Below, piece by piece: positions 1 to 9,378 of a DNA stretch of 64,000 nucleotides (its first letter is position 1; each line of letters begins with the position of its first letter). The DNA is from Mesorhizobium sp. B2-7-2 (GTDB lineage: Bacteria; Pseudomonadota; Alphaproteobacteria; Rhizobiales; Rhizobiaceae). The notes beneath the pieces are model-generated. The model was given only the letters and a program-made list of their open reading frames with translations. It did not search any database and was not told the DNA's origin. A program made the translations under genes and the position numbers. Location: assembly GCF_006440775.1 (NCBI RefSeq), contig NZ_VFTZ01000001.1, positions 1 to 64,000 on the forward strand, read 5' to 3'.

Positions 1-242
<242 letters not shown>

Positions 243-249
243 TCATCAA

Positions 250-264
250 GCACGAAGCGTGCCA
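250..264 (-). promoter_or_regulatory. Sigma-54 (-24/-12) promoter of glnB
   Basis: Read on the minus strand the sequence is TGGCACGCTTCGTGC. It has the invariant GG and GC with ten bases between them, as in the consensus TGGCACG-N4-TTGC, with one deviation (G for T before GC). Transcription would start near 238, leaving about 50 bases of leader before the glnB ATG at 188. It lies in the 346-base gap between glnB and nnr. Sigma-54 promoters upstream of glnB are well established in rhizobia. Assignment here is by motif and position only. Confidence 0.8.
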
Positions 265-392
265 ATCCTGAGGAGCGCAGACGGTGAGGGGCGTTTTCGC
301 GCCCATGCCGCGTCCGGATGCAAATTCGCGTCATCGGCTGCATCGGATGCGTCATGGACGCCCAAACGGTATACATCGCTCCTCCTCGCGTC

Positions 393-409
393 TGCGCAAA
401 AAATGGGCA
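393..409. promoter_or_regulatory. Possible NtrC-binding site upstream of glnB
   Basis: TGCGCAAAAAATGGGCA keeps the outer TGC-N11-GCA arms and overall 17-base layout of NtrC sites such as those at enteric glnA. It sits about 160 bases upstream of the predicted glnB start, a plausible enhancer distance for a sigma-54 promoter. The inner bases match only partly, so this is a candidate. Confidence 0.3.
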
Positions 410-534
410 GACAGCGCAATTTGCAGGCTGAACCCCTCCTGGATGCGACCGCATTTGCAAGACAATGTGCGGTCACTGGTTTGCTTCGAACCGAAAACTG
501 GACAATGCTTGATCGCATGGAGATCGGCAATCCC

Positions 535-2052
535 ATGCGCAATGAACTTCTATCGCCGGCCGAAATGGCCGAGGCCGACAGGCTGACAATCGCGGCCGGA
601 CCGCTCGACGGCTATCGCTTGATGCTACGCGCCGGCGAGGCGGTCGCTGCCGTCGTGCTGGCGCGCTATCCTGGCGCGAAGAAGGTGCATGTGCTGTGCG
701 GCCCGGGCAACAATGGCGGCGACGGCTACGTCGTGGCGCGGCTGCTGGCAGAGGCCGGCGTCGATGTGGCCCTGTGGGCGTCGGGCGAACCGAAGGCAGG
801 CAGCGACGCCGCGCTCGCGGCGGCTGATTGTGCTCTGGAGCGGCACCCGCTTTCAGCCTTCACCGCGGAAGCTGGATCGCTGGTTGTCGACGCCATCTAT
901 GGTGCGGGCCTGTCGAAGTCTCTCGCCGGCGACGCCAAAGGCGCGGTCGACACCGCGACGGGCATGAACCTGCCGGTTGTCGCGATCGACCTGCCTTCGG
1001 GCGTTTCAGGCGAAAGCGGCGAAGTCCTCGGCTCGGCATTTCGCGCGGCTCTCACGGTGACCTTCGCACGAAAGAAGCCTGGGCATCTGCTTCTGCCTGG
1101 CCGCGAGCGATGTGGCGAGATCGTGGTGGCCGACATCGGCATTCGTGACGAGATCATCGACGAGGTCGCGCCGCGGGCCTTTGAGAACCGCCCCGGGCTC
1201 TGGATCGCCAGCTTTCCCGCGCCCGCCCTCGACACGCACAAATACAAGCGCGGCCATACCAGCGTCTTTTCGGGCGGACCATCCGCGACGGGCGCGGCGC
1301 GGCTGTCGGCGCTTGCGGCCGCCAGAAGCGGAGCAGGGGCCGTCACCGTGCTCTCGCCGGCGAACGCCATGCAGGTCAACGCGGCGCATCTGACCTCGAT
1401 CATGCTGCGCAAGGTCGACGCGATCGAGGATGTGCATGATCTTATCGGCGATCGCCGGCCGTCCGCCTTCGTCCTCGGCCCCGGCTTCGGCATCGGTGAC
1501 AAGGCGCGCGATTTCGCGCTCGCCGTGCTCGCCAAAAACCGGCAGGACGGCGGTGTCGAGGGCCTCGTGCTCGACGCCGACGGCATCACGTCTTTCCGCA
1601 ATGCGGCCTCGACGCTGTTCGAGGCAGCGGCCAGACCGGATGCGCCGGCGTTGATCATGACGCCGCATGAGGGTGAGTTCGGCAGGTTGTTTGCCGACAT
1701 TGCCGGCAACAAGACGTCGTCGAAGCTGGCCAAGGCGCGCGAAGCCGCGCTGCGCGCCAACGCCGTGATCGTCTATAAGGGCGCCGACAGCGTGATCGCC
1801 GCGCCGGACGGCCGCGCCGCGATCAACAGCAACGGCGCGCCATGGCTCGCCACCGCCGGTTCGGGCGACGTGCTGGCGGGCATCATTGCCGGGCTCCTGG
1901 CGCAAGGCATGCCGGCCTTCGAAGCGGCTTGCGCCGCGGTCTGGGTCCATGCCGAAGCCGGCAGCCGGTTCGGGCCGGGTTTGATCGCAGAAGACCTGCC
2001 TCTGGCCATGGTGCCGGTTCTTCGCGAGCTGGCGCAGAGCGCTGTCCTATGA
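535..2052 (+). CDS. nnr: Bifunctional NAD(P)H-hydrate epimerase / ADP-dependent NAD(P)H-hydrate dehydratase
   Basis: Repairs hydrated NADH/NADPH. The N-terminal YjeF-type epimerase domain (about residues 1-210) converts R-NAD(P)HX to S-NAD(P)HX and shows the GPGNNGGDG motif. The C-terminal ribokinase-like domain (about 230-500) dehydrates S-NAD(P)HX with ADP and shows PHEGEF and AGSGD. The protein is about 505 residues, normal for the fused form. The frame is open further upstream to 196, but ATG 535 gives the family-typical start MRNELLSPAEMAEADRLT, with GGAG at 519-522. ATGs at 505 and 517 are alternatives. It is divergent from glnB. Confidence 0.9.
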   Translation: MRNELLSPAEMAEADRLTIAAGPLDGYRLMLRAGEAVAAVVLARYPGAKKVHVLCGPGNNGGDGYVVARLLAEAGVDVALWASGEPKAGSDAALAAADCALERHPLSAFTAEAGSLVVDAIYGAGLSKSLAGDAKGAVDTATGMNLPVVAIDLPSGVSGESGEVLGSAFRAALTVTFARKKPGHLLLPGRERCGEIVVADIGIRDEIIDEVAPRAFENRPGLWIASFPAPALDTHKYKRGHTSVFSGGPSATGAARLSALAAARSGAGAVTVLSPANAMQVNAAHLTSIMLRKVDAIEDVHDLIGDRRPSAFVLGPGFGIGDKARDFALAVLAKNRQDGGVEGLVLDADGITSFRNAASTLFEAAARPDAPALIMTPHEGEFGRLFADIAGNKTSSKLAKAREAALRANAVIVYKGADSVIAAPDGRAAINSNGAPWLATAGSGDVLAGIIAGLLAQGMPAFEAACAAVWVHAEAGSRFGPGLIAEDLPLAMVPVLRELAQSAVL

Positions 2053-2106
2053 AGCGGCGCGCCCGACCCCGCATGGGCGCGGGTGCCGGGGAATAGGTCA
2101 GGCAAC

Positions 2107-3123
2107 CTACCTCGAGCGCGGCTGCCTCACGGCGTCGGCCAAAGCGGCAAGAACGCGTTCCTCGCTGACACCGCGTGTGTCCTGGACCCAACTCGGTGTC
2201 GAAATCGGCGGCTCGAGATAGCGCACCTGGTCGTTCACCGGTCCGGTCTCATAGGAGCGGTTCGATCCGAAGATAAGCACGCATGGTCCGCCCAAGGCCG
2301 CGGCCGCGTGGCAGAGCCCGCCATCGACCCCGAGAAACGCAGTCGAGGCGGCGATCTGGCATATGGCGTCGGTCAGTTGCGGCGTCGATGTGAAATCCAC
2401 CGCCTCGGGGAGCGCAGCCCGGATCTGAGCCGCGGCCTCGCGCTCGCGCGGGCCGCCGATGAGCCAGACCGACCAGCCGCGCCTGGCGTGATCCTGCGCA
2501 ACCGAGATAAAACGCTCCGCCGGCCATGAACGGAAATTGGTGAAAGCCGAGGTGTAGAGCGCCAGCGCCGGCCTCGCCGGATCGATTCCATGCCGGGCGC
2601 GCCAATCGGCAAGTTCCTCGGCTGAGACCGCCATTTGCGGAGCAGGCAGGCGCATGTCATCGCCAGGTTTCTCGCCCAGCATCGCGATCGCGCAGACTTG
2701 CTCGAACAACCTTGTCTTGCGCGGGCCGAACGCCACGAAGCTCTTCGGCCAGCCGGCGGGCAGGCGGTTGATGATGCCGAACTGGAACTCGCGCGGATAG
2801 CCGATGCGTTCCGGAATTCCGGCGAGCCACGGCACCAGCGAAGCCTTGGTGCTGCTGGTGAGCATATAGGCCGCTTGGTAGTTCTCCTTGCGGATTTCGC
2901 GTGCCAGACCCGCGCGCTCTTTCAGCCCGGGCTTCCAGTGCTTCTCAACGATCCAGGTTTTGCGGATATGCGGCATCAGCCGCGCCAGCGGCGCGGCGAG
3001 CGGCGAGGTGGCGACGTCGATCGGATGCCCGGGAAATTTCTCGGCAAGTATCCGGATTGCCGAATGGCAGCGGATGAAGTCACCGATCGCCGGCAAGCAG
3101 AAGACGAGGATGGGACGCAACAA
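2107..3123 (-). CDS. Glycosyltransferase family 9 protein (heptosyltransferase-like)
   Basis: A 338-residue GT9 protein resembling ADP-heptose:LPS heptosyltransferases (WaaF/RfaF type), which add sugars to lipopolysaccharide core at the inner membrane. The N terminus has the nucleotide-fold start ILVFCLPAIGDFIRC. The C-terminal half contains the GT9 signature FLGVDGGLCHAAAALGGP followed by IFGSNR. It lies 57 bases downstream of another glycosyltransferase on the same strand, so they are probably co-transcribed and act on the same surface glycan. The donor and acceptor sugars cannot be read from the sequence. Confidence 0.82.
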   Translation of the reverse strand: MLRPILVFCLPAIGDFIRCHSAIRILAEKFPGHPIDVATSPLAAPLARLMPHIRKTWIVEKHWKPGLKERAGLAREIRKENYQAAYMLTSSTKASLVPWLAGIPERIGYPREFQFGIINRLPAGWPKSFVAFGPRKTRLFEQVCAIAMLGEKPGDDMRLPAPQMAVSAEELADWRARHGIDPARPALALYTSAFTNFRSWPAERFISVAQDHARRGWSVWLIGGPREREAAAQIRAALPEAVDFTSTPQLTDAICQIAASTAFLGVDGGLCHAAAALGGPCVLIFGSNRSYETGPVNDQVRYLEPPISTPSWVQDTRGVSEERVLAALADAVRQPRSR

Positions 3124-3180
3124 GCGCTACCTTTTCGATCCGGAACAGCCGCTGCCAATGGCGAGCATGACGGTGATTTG

Positions 3181-4122
3181 TCACGGAAGCGCTTCGCCAT
3201 CAAGGACGCGGTGATAGAGCTCCAGATAGGCTTTCGCCGTTTTCTCGATCGGGAACCTGTCCGCGGCAGACTGCCGGCATCGCTGCGCGGACAGGTCTCC
3301 GATCTCGCCAAGGGCGCGCCCGAACTCCTCGTCGGACTCGAAGAAGCGTCCGGTATCCGCATCGACGGTTTCCACGAGCGCGCCGCGCGGCGTGGTGAGC
3401 ACGGGCGTGCCGCATAGCATGGCCTCGACCTGCGCCATGCCGAACGGCTCCTCCCAGGAGATCGGGTTGAGGAATGCCTTCGATTCGCCCAACAGGCGCA
3501 ATTTGTCCTGGCCGTCGACCATGCCGTGAAACCGGTAGCGGGCGGAAAGGCTCTTGAAGAACACGCCCTCGCGACGCGTCTTGCTGCGGCCGAGCAGCTT
3601 CCAGCGCGAGCCGCCGGCGATATCGAGGGTGAAGTCGAATTTCTTTGCCAAGTCCACCGCCCGGTTCAAGCCCTTTCCGGCCCGGGCGATGGCCGCCATG
3701 AAAAACAGATGGTCGTTCTTCGACGGCGCTAGCTGATAGGCGTCCACCGGAAAGCCGTTATAGACGAAGGTCTTGCGGCCATGCAGCTCGGCATGGCGGG
3801 CGCTGAGGAAATTCCAGTTGGGCTGTGGCCGCGGATAATCCGGAAGATGGCCGTGCTCGGTGTTGAGCGTCGGAAAGGGTACCTCGACCTTCCAGGCGTG
3901 GAGATTGACGATCTGGGTGTCGCGTGGGATCGCCGCCCGGCATTCGGCATCGCTGATCGCATGCCTGACCTCGCAGAGCGGATGCGACGACCCCGGCGCG
4001 GCGATCAGGACCACATGGTGGCCGAGCCTGACCAGTTCGGTGATCAGCCATTCGACCTGGCGCTGTGTGCCGCCATACCCCATCGCTGGAATAAGGCTCT
4101 GGGCTGCAAGGGTTATGCGCAT
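3181..4122 (-). CDS. Glycosyltransferase family 4 protein
   Basis: A 313-residue GT-B type glycosyltransferase. The N terminus contains the glycine-rich GYGGTQRQVEWL segment typical of GT4 acceptor domains. The C-terminal domain carries the E-x7-E donor-binding motif in EEPFGMAQVEAMLCGTPV. It is on the shorter side for GT4 (usually 340-400). It precedes the GT9 gene on the same strand. The gap between pccB (ending 4142) and this gene's ATG (4122) is 19 bases, so transcription may read through from pccB. It probably works in polysaccharide or LPS synthesis; the substrate is unknown. Confidence 0.8.
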   Translation of the reverse strand: MRITLAAQSLIPAMGYGGTQRQVEWLITELVRLGHHVVLIAAPGSSHPLCEVRHAISDAECRAAIPRDTQIVNLHAWKVEVPFPTLNTEHGHLPDYPRPQPNWNFLSARHAELHGRKTFVYNGFPVDAYQLAPSKNDHLFFMAAIARAGKGLNRAVDLAKKFDFTLDIAGGSRWKLLGRSKTRREGVFFKSLSARYRFHGMVDGQDKLRLLGESKAFLNPISWEEPFGMAQVEAMLCGTPVLTTPRGALVETVDADTGRFFESDEEFGRALGEIGDLSAQRCRQSAADRFPIEKTAKAYLELYHRVLDGEALP

Positions 4123-4141
4123 TTCTTATCGGTGCAGCTTT

Positions 4142-5674
4142 TCACAACGGAATGTTGTCGTGCTTCTTCCAAGGGTTCTGCATGTCCTTGTTGCGCAGCA
4201 TGCGCAGCGCTCGCGCTACGCGGCGCCTGGTCGAATGCGGCATGATCACCTCGTCGACATAGCCGCGTTCGGCGGCGACGAAGGGCGACAGGAAGCGGTC
4301 CTCGTAAGTCTTTGTATGGGCGGCGATTTTCTCCGGATCGCCGATATCCTTGCGATAGATGATCTCGACCGCGCCCCTGGCGCCCATCACCGCGATCTGC
4401 GCCGTCGGCCAGGCATAGTTCATATCGCCGCGCAGATGCTTCGAGGCCATCACGTCATAGGCGCCGCCATAAGCCTTGCGGGTGATGACGGTGATCTTCG
4501 GCACGGTCGCCTCGGCATAGGCGAAAAGCAGCTTGGCGCCATGCTTGATCAGCCCGCCATATTCCTGCGCGGTGCCCGGCAGGAAGCCCGGCACGTCGAC
4601 GAAAGTGACGATTGGAATGGAAAAACAATCGCAGAAGCGCACGAAGCGCGCCGCCTTGCGGCTGGCGTCGGAATCGAGCACGCCGGCCAGCACCATCGGC
4701 TGGTTGGCGACGAAACCGACGGTGCGGCCCTCGACGCGGCCGAAGCCGGTGACGATGTTCCTGGCGAAACTCTGCTGAATCTCGAAGAAATCGCCTTCGT
4801 CGGCGACCTTCAGGATCAGCTCCTTGATGTCGTAGGGCTTATTGGCATTATCGGGGATCAGCCGGTCGAGCGACAGGTCGTGGTCCGTCACCGACTGGTA
4901 GCACTCGATTTCCGGGATTTCGGCCGTGTTCGACGCTGGCAGAAGATCGACCAGCCGGCGCATCTGCAGCAGCGCCTCGACATCATTGTCATAGGCGCCG
5001 TCGGCGATTGAGGATTTGGTGGTGTGCACGCTTGCGCCGCCGAGGCTTTCCGCGGTCACCGTCTCGTTGGTCACCGTCTTCACCACGTCCGGTCCGGTGA
5101 CGAACATGTAGGATGTATCGCGCACCATGAAGATGAAATCGGTCATGGCGGGCGAGTAGACGTCGCCGCCGGCGCAGGGACCCATGATCAACGAAATTTG
5201 CGGGATGACGCCGGATGCGAGCACATTGCGCTGGAAGATCTCCGCGTAGCCGCCAAGCGCCGCCACGCCTTCTTGGATACGTGCGCCGCCGGCGTCATAG
5301 AGGCCGATGATCGGCGCGCGATTGCGCAGCGCCATCTCCTGGACCTTGATGACCTTCTCGGCATGCGCTTCCGACAGCGAGCCGCCGAACACGGTGAAAT
5401 CCTTGGCGAAGATATAGACCGGGCGCCCATTGACGGTGCCCCAGCCGGTGACGACGCCGTCGCCGGCAATCTTGGTCTTCTCCATGCCGAAATCGGTCGA
5501 GCGGTGCTCGACATACATGTCGAACTCCTCGAACGAGCCCTCGTCGAGGAATATCTCGATACGCTCGCGCGCGGTAAGCTTGCCCTTCTTGTGCTGCGCC
5601 TCGATGCGGTCCTTGCCGCCGCCCATGCGGGCAATCTCGCGGCGGCGCTCGAGTTCCCTGAGTACATCCTTCAT
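4142..5674 (-). CDS. pccB: Propionyl-CoA / acyl-CoA carboxylase beta subunit
   Basis: Carboxyltransferase subunit that moves CO2 from biotin to propionyl-CoA, giving methylmalonyl-CoA. The 510-residue protein has the full crotonase-like N and C halves: [11 protein letters not shown] near residue 120, [16 protein letters not shown] near 165, and [15 protein letters not shown] in the C half. The frame opens at 5731, but [12 protein letters not shown] at 5674 is the standard family start. The biotin-bearing alpha subunit PccA is not in this window. In rhizobia pccB and pccA are usually near each other, so the partner may have moved elsewhere in this strain. Confidence 0.92.
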   Translation of the reverse strand: MKDVLRELERRREIARMGGGKDRIEAQHKKGKLTARERIEIFLDEGSFEEFDMYVEHRSTDFGMEKTKIAGDGVVTGWGTVNGRPVYIFAKDFTVFGGSLSEAHAEKVIKVQEMALRNRAPIIGLYDAGGARIQEGVAALGGYAEIFQRNVLASGVIPQISLIMGPCAGGDVYSPAMTDFIFMVRDTSYMFVTGPDVVKTVTNETVTAESLGGASVHTTKSSIADGAYDNDVEALLQMRRLVDLLPASNTAEIPEIECYQSVTDHDLSLDRLIPDNANKPYDIKELILKVADEGDFFEIQQSFARNIVTGFGRVEGRTVGFVANQPMVLAGVLDSDASRKAARFVRFCDCFSIPIVTFVDVPGFLPGTAQEYGGLIKHGAKLLFAYAEATVPKITVITRKAYGGAYDVMASKHLRGDMNYAWPTAQIAVMGARGAVEIIYRKDIGDPEKIAAHTKTYEDRFLSPFVAAERGYVDEVIMPHSTRRRVARALRMLRNKDMQNPWKKHDNIPL

Positions 5675-5971
5675 GGCCGATCTCCAGAGCAGGCTGCATT
5701 TTGTGGTAATGGCACCCGCAGGAGAGCGCAAGCGTGGTGGGATCGAGCAATTTGTGTTGCGTTAACCGGCCAGCCTAGGCTCCGTTGGCAGGCTGTCTCC
5801 TGATGATTGGGAGCTAACTCATCGGGCCCGCGCCGGATCCAGCAACGGAAGGGAGCACAGCCGCTTCCCCGAGAAAAAGGACCGCAAGCGACAGAATTTG
5901 ACGCCGATGGGGACCGGTTAAGATACAGATCATGAAAGGCCCGTTGTCCATACCAACCCACACGACCACCA

Positions 5972-6274
5972 ATGGGCATTGACTCCGAGTGGGCCAGAGC
6001 GGCAATGAATGACGAAATAAGCCAAGGAGACTATGCCTCAGTATTCGAAGCTATCCGTGGATATTCGACGGGCAATCTCCGATTCAGATATACATGGATC
6101 ACACTGGTCTCAGATGCTCCTTCGTCGTCCCAAGATATACTCGCAAAAGTAAATATAAACTCTTTAGTATCGAAAGAAGAATTCCTTCTTCTTGAGGAAT
6201 ACGTCCTACAAATTATTAGTATCCGCGCGATAGCTGACGATAACTCCGTCTTGGTCGATTTTGATGGAGAATAG
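5972..6274 (+). CDS. Hypothetical protein, AT-rich orphan
   Basis: A 100-residue acidic protein that I do not recognise. Its DNA (about 5990-6275) is clearly richer in A/T and uses many A/T-ending codons (ata, aaa, tta, gat) unlike every neighbour, which suggests recent acquisition. There is no good ribosome-binding site before ATG 5972. ATG 6005 (MNDEISQGDY) is an alternative start. The last residues, VLVDFDGE, form a natural-looking C terminus. It may be a small immunity or accessory protein, or a fragment of a longer gene. The 297 bases between pccB and this ORF hold nothing else that I recognise. Confidence 0.5.
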   Translation: MGIDSEWARAAMNDEISQGDYASVFEAIRGYSTGNLRFRYTWITLVSDAPSSSQDILAKVNINSLVSKEEFLLLEEYVLQIISIRAIADDNSVLVDFDGE

Positions 6275-6690
6275 GCGGATATGGGCTTAACCAACGTGCT
6301 GGCTAGGGCGAGGGCGTGGCCGGACGACATTTGATGACATCTAGGCTTCCTCGTTCTGGCTTTTTGTTGCACCGCAACATGACGCCCCTTGCATTTCGGG
6401 ACGAACTCAGCCATATGCAGCGGTATAGGCGCTTGGGCCGGGAACGAATCCGGCCTTCTCGACGAATGAGACTGGTTGCGTCTGTTTTCCCTCTTTCCGG
6501 CAAATCGGCCCTGGTCGATCGGCAAGCTGGCGAAAAAGCCCCGAGGCATGATGCTTGCGGGCACGACAGCGCAGCCGCGCGGACGGAACCGTCCGCCGCC
6601 TTGTCGTTTCATGACAATTTATCCGACGGCAGGTTGCGCCCTGCCGCCATTGATGTTTGCGGCCACAAGGCCGCGTGAAAGAAGATTATT
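6275..6690. other. Intergenic gap upstream of the RNA helicase
   Basis: A 416-base stretch with no supported gene. Several short open frames overlap on both strands but none has a convincing start signal or recognisable product. The composition returns from AT-rich to the genome norm across it. The last part is the leader of the helicase gene. Such leaders often carry cold-responsive structure, but no specific element is identified here. Confidence 0.5.
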
Positions 6691-8130
6691 TTGACCAACG
6701 AAAACACAGCGGAACTGAACGGTTTCGCAGCACTGGGAATTTCCGGCGCGCTGCTCAAGGCGACCCATGCCGCCGGGTTCACCGATCCGAAGCCTATCCA
6801 GACGCAGGCGATCCCACCGCAGATGGAAGGGCGCGATATTTTCGGTATCGCCCAGACCGGCTCGGGCAAGACGGCGGCCTTCGCGCTGCCGATTCTCTCG
6901 AAGATCATCGGGCTCGGCACCAAGCGCCGGCCGAAGACGACGCGGGCGCTCATCCTGGCGCCGACGCGCGAGCTCGCCGTGCAGATCGAGGACACCATCA
7001 AGATCCTCGCCAAGGGCGCGCATGTCTCGACCGCGCTGGTGCTGGGCGGCGTCTCGCGCTTCAGTCAGGTCAAGAAGGTTGCGCCCGGCGTCGACATTCT
7101 GATCGCCACGCCCGGCCGCCTGACCGACCTGGTGCGCGAGGGCGACCTCATCCTTGCCGACACCAAATGGCTGGTGCTCGATGAGGGCGACCGCATGCTC
7201 GACATGGGCTTCATCAACGATGTCAAGCGTATTGCCAAGGCGACCGCGCCGGACCGGCAGACGGCACTGTTCTCGGCCACCATGCCCGATGAGATCGCAG
7301 AGCTTGCCAAGGGCTTGCTGAAGAACCCCGTCCGCATCGAAGTCTCGCCGCAAAGCACCGCTGCGGTCGAGATCGTGCAGAGCTTGGTGCTCGCCCGCAC
7401 CAAGCAGAAGCGCCAGGTGCTGTCAAAGATGCTGGCCGACGAGGCGATGCGCTCGGTGATCGTGTTCTCGCGCACCAAGCATGGTGCCGACCGCGTCACC
7501 AAGGACCTTGCCCGTGACGGTTTCGAGGCGGCCGTCATCCACGGCAACAAGTCGCAGAACGCGCGCCAGAAGGCGCTCAACGATTTCCGCGACGGCTCGG
7601 TTCGCATCCTGGTCGCGACCGATATCGCGGCGCGCGGCATCGACGTGCCCGGCATCAGCCACGTCGTGAATTTCGACTTGCCCGACGAAGCGGAGAGCTA
7701 TGTCCATCGTATCGGCCGCACCGGCCGCAACGGCAGGGACGGTATTGCGATCACGCTGTGCGATCCTTCGGAAAACGCCAAGCTGCGGCAGGTCGAGCGC
7801 ATCATCCGCATGAAGCTGCCGGTCGTCGCCGACCATCTCGGCAGCCCGGATCCGCAGCGCGACCCCAGGGAAAAGGCCGAGCGTCATTTCGAACCGGCCA
7901 ATGACCGCGAGCATCACGGTGCCCGTCGCGATGGCCGCCGCCCGGGCAACGGTGGCGACAACAAGCGCTTCGGCGGCAAGCCTCATGGCGAGCGCGCTCC
8001 GAAGCCGCAGGGCGAACGCCCGGCCGCGGCCAAGCCGAACGGCTCGAGCAAGCCCGATGGCTTCAAGCGCTTCAAAGGTAACAACAAGCGCCGCTTCGGC
8101 GGCAAGCGTCCGGCGAACCGGGCTGCCTGA
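6691..8130 (+). CDS. DEAD-box family ATP-dependent RNA helicase, RhlE-like
   Basis: Unwinds RNA duplexes in ribosome assembly or mRNA decay. The 479-residue protein has the ordered motifs: Q motif (PKPIQTQAIP, about 33-42), Walker A AQTGSGKTAA (about 53), PTRELAVQ, TPGRLTD, SAT, then VIVFSRT, TDIAARGIDVP and HRIGRTGR in the second RecA domain. Motif II reads DEGD instead of DEAD. Residues after about 370 form a low-complexity basic tail rich in G, K, R and N, as in cold-shock helicases. The start is TTG at 6691, with AAAGAAGA just upstream. A double-hairpin repeat follows the stop. Confidence 0.92.
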   Translation: MTNENTAELNGFAALGISGALLKATHAAGFTDPKPIQTQAIPPQMEGRDIFGIAQTGSGKTAAFALPILSKIIGLGTKRRPKTTRALILAPTRELAVQIEDTIKILAKGAHVSTALVLGGVSRFSQVKKVAPGVDILIATPGRLTDLVREGDLILADTKWLVLDEGDRMLDMGFINDVKRIAKATAPDRQTALFSATMPDEIAELAKGLLKNPVRIEVSPQSTAAVEIVQSLVLARTKQKRQVLSKMLADEAMRSVIVFSRTKHGADRVTKDLARDGFEAAVIHGNKSQNARQKALNDFRDGSVRILVATDIAARGIDVPGISHVVNFDLPDEAESYVHRIGRTGRNGRDGIAITLCDPSENAKLRQVERIIRMKLPVVADHLGSPDPQRDPREKAERHFEPANDREHHGARRDGRRPGNGGDNKRFGGKPHGERAPKPQGERPAAAKPNGSSKPDGFKRFKGNNKRRFGGKRPANRAA

Positions 8131-8134
8131 GCCA

Positions 8135-8250
8135 AGAGCCGGATGATTTCAGGTCGAGTCGACCTGAAATCTGAATCCGGCTCTAAATCAAAGACATAGA
8201 GCATGATGTCGTCCGAAAACCGCTCCACACTTTTCGGCATCATGCTCTAG
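8135..8250. repeat. Double-hairpin intergenic repeat, family 1, copy A
   Basis: A 116-base element made of two consecutive palindromes. The first is bounded by AGAGCCGGAT and ATCCGGCTCT and has an inner GATTTCAGGTCGA arm. The second is bounded by AGAGCATGATG and CATCATGCTCT. A second copy, almost identical, lies at 37023-37137. It resembles the mosaic intergenic palindromic elements (RIME-type) known in rhizobia. Positioned four bases after the helicase stop, it may also stabilise or end that transcript. Confidence 0.88.
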
Positions 8251-8319
8251 CAGAACCACGCGAACAGGAACGGCCGGAGCGATGATGCTTCGGCCGTTTT
8301 TCATTCCATTGGGCTGACT

Positions 8320-9309
8320 TCACTGGCCCGACTGCTGCTGCATCAGCGCCTTCACCCACACCACGATACGCTGGGTGAGAAAGGCTGTGGTCTGTGGCGA
8401 CAGCACATCGCCGGCGATGACGTGATTGTCTGGATCGCCGGTGTCGTCGACCGGCACCAGCTCGTGCGGACCGCCCCAGCGCCCGGCGATCTCGCGCGTG
8501 CGGTCCGGCCGCACCACCTTGTCGGCATCCGAGAAGATGAAGAGGGCGGGGATTTTCGCCTTCTCGACCGGCGCCTCATAGGCGAGATTGGTGAGCGCCG
8601 CCATCGGCAGCACCGCCTTCATGGGGTATTTGGTGGTCCAGAATTTCTCGTGCAGTGCGTTGCGCGCGGGAAAACTGCGTTCCTTGCCGCCGACAAGCTC
8701 AGCGATTTGTCCGCCCCAGGGCATGGTGAGAACCTCGGCGCCGGAGGCCTTGACGCCGAAATTCGGCGATATGAATGCGATAGCGGCGACGCCGTCCGAT
8801 GCACCAGGCCGGGTTGCGGCCCATGCCGCCAGCGAACCGCCGGTCGAGGTCCCGATGACGATCACCTTGTCACCGATGGCACGGCCGATGGCCAAAGCCT
8901 CCTCATAGTCGTTGACCCAGGCATTGACGCTGCCTTGCGCCATGGCCGCGCCGTCCTGGCCGTGGCCGGTCAGGCGCGTGTAGAAGAGGTTGCCTTCCAG
9001 TTCATCCGCAATGTCGTCCGGCAAGGGGCGGACCTCGCCCTTCGAGGCGGAAAACCCATGAATATAGACGATGGCCAAGGGCGTCTTGGCATGGACCATC
9101 GGGTTCGCCCAGATGATCTCTTTGTCGAGCCCGTCGCGGATGTTGGGCACGGCGGCCTCTTCACGCGCCAGATAGGCCTGCGGATCGTCGCCGATCGCCG
9201 ACGGATTGAACCGGATTGTGGTGTCGACCGGCACGCGTGGGCCGAGGAAGAAAACGGCAATCAGGACGACTGCAAGGCCAAGCACCGCCAGCACGATCCG
9301 CCGCCCCAT
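8320..9309 (-). CDS. Alpha/beta hydrolase, membrane-anchored or exported
   Basis: A 329-residue alpha/beta-hydrolase-fold protein of unknown substrate. Residues 4-24 form a hydrophobic segment (signal anchor or signal peptide). The oxyanion-side motif YIHGFSASKGE, the nucleophile elbow GTSTGGS (serine nucleophile), the acid in FSDADKVV and the histidine in DDTGDPDNHV are all in order, so the catalytic triad looks complete. ATG 9309 is preferred because GGAG lies six bases upstream. A TTG at 9321 is also in frame but poorly placed. It lies 69 bases downstream of the SDR gene on the same strand and may share its transcript. It could be an esterase or lipase. Confidence 0.78.
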   Translation of the reverse strand: MGRRIVLAVLGLAVVLIAVFFLGPRVPVDTTIRFNPSAIGDDPQAYLAREEAAVPNIRDGLDKEIIWANPMVHAKTPLAIVYIHGFSASKGEVRPLPDDIADELEGNLFYTRLTGHGQDGAAMAQGSVNAWVNDYEEALAIGRAIGDKVIVIGTSTGGSLAAWAATRPGASDGVAAIAFISPNFGVKASGAEVLTMPWGGQIAELVGGKERSFPARNALHEKFWTTKYPMKAVLPMAALTNLAYEAPVEKAKIPALFIFSDADKVVRPDRTREIAGRWGGPHELVPVDDTGDPDNHVIAGDVLSPQTTAFLTQRIVVWVKALMQQQSGQ

Positions 9310-9378
9310 TACAGTCTCCAAGCTATGATTCTCAACCTATGGCCGTACCCGCCTGCAGGCAATCGCCGTTTCGCCGGC

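Noticed and set aside
421..480. A second sigma-54-like sequence near 453-470 upstream of glnB
   Set aside because: CCGCAC...TTGCA has 11 instead of 10 bases between the two elements; the site at 250-264 is far better.
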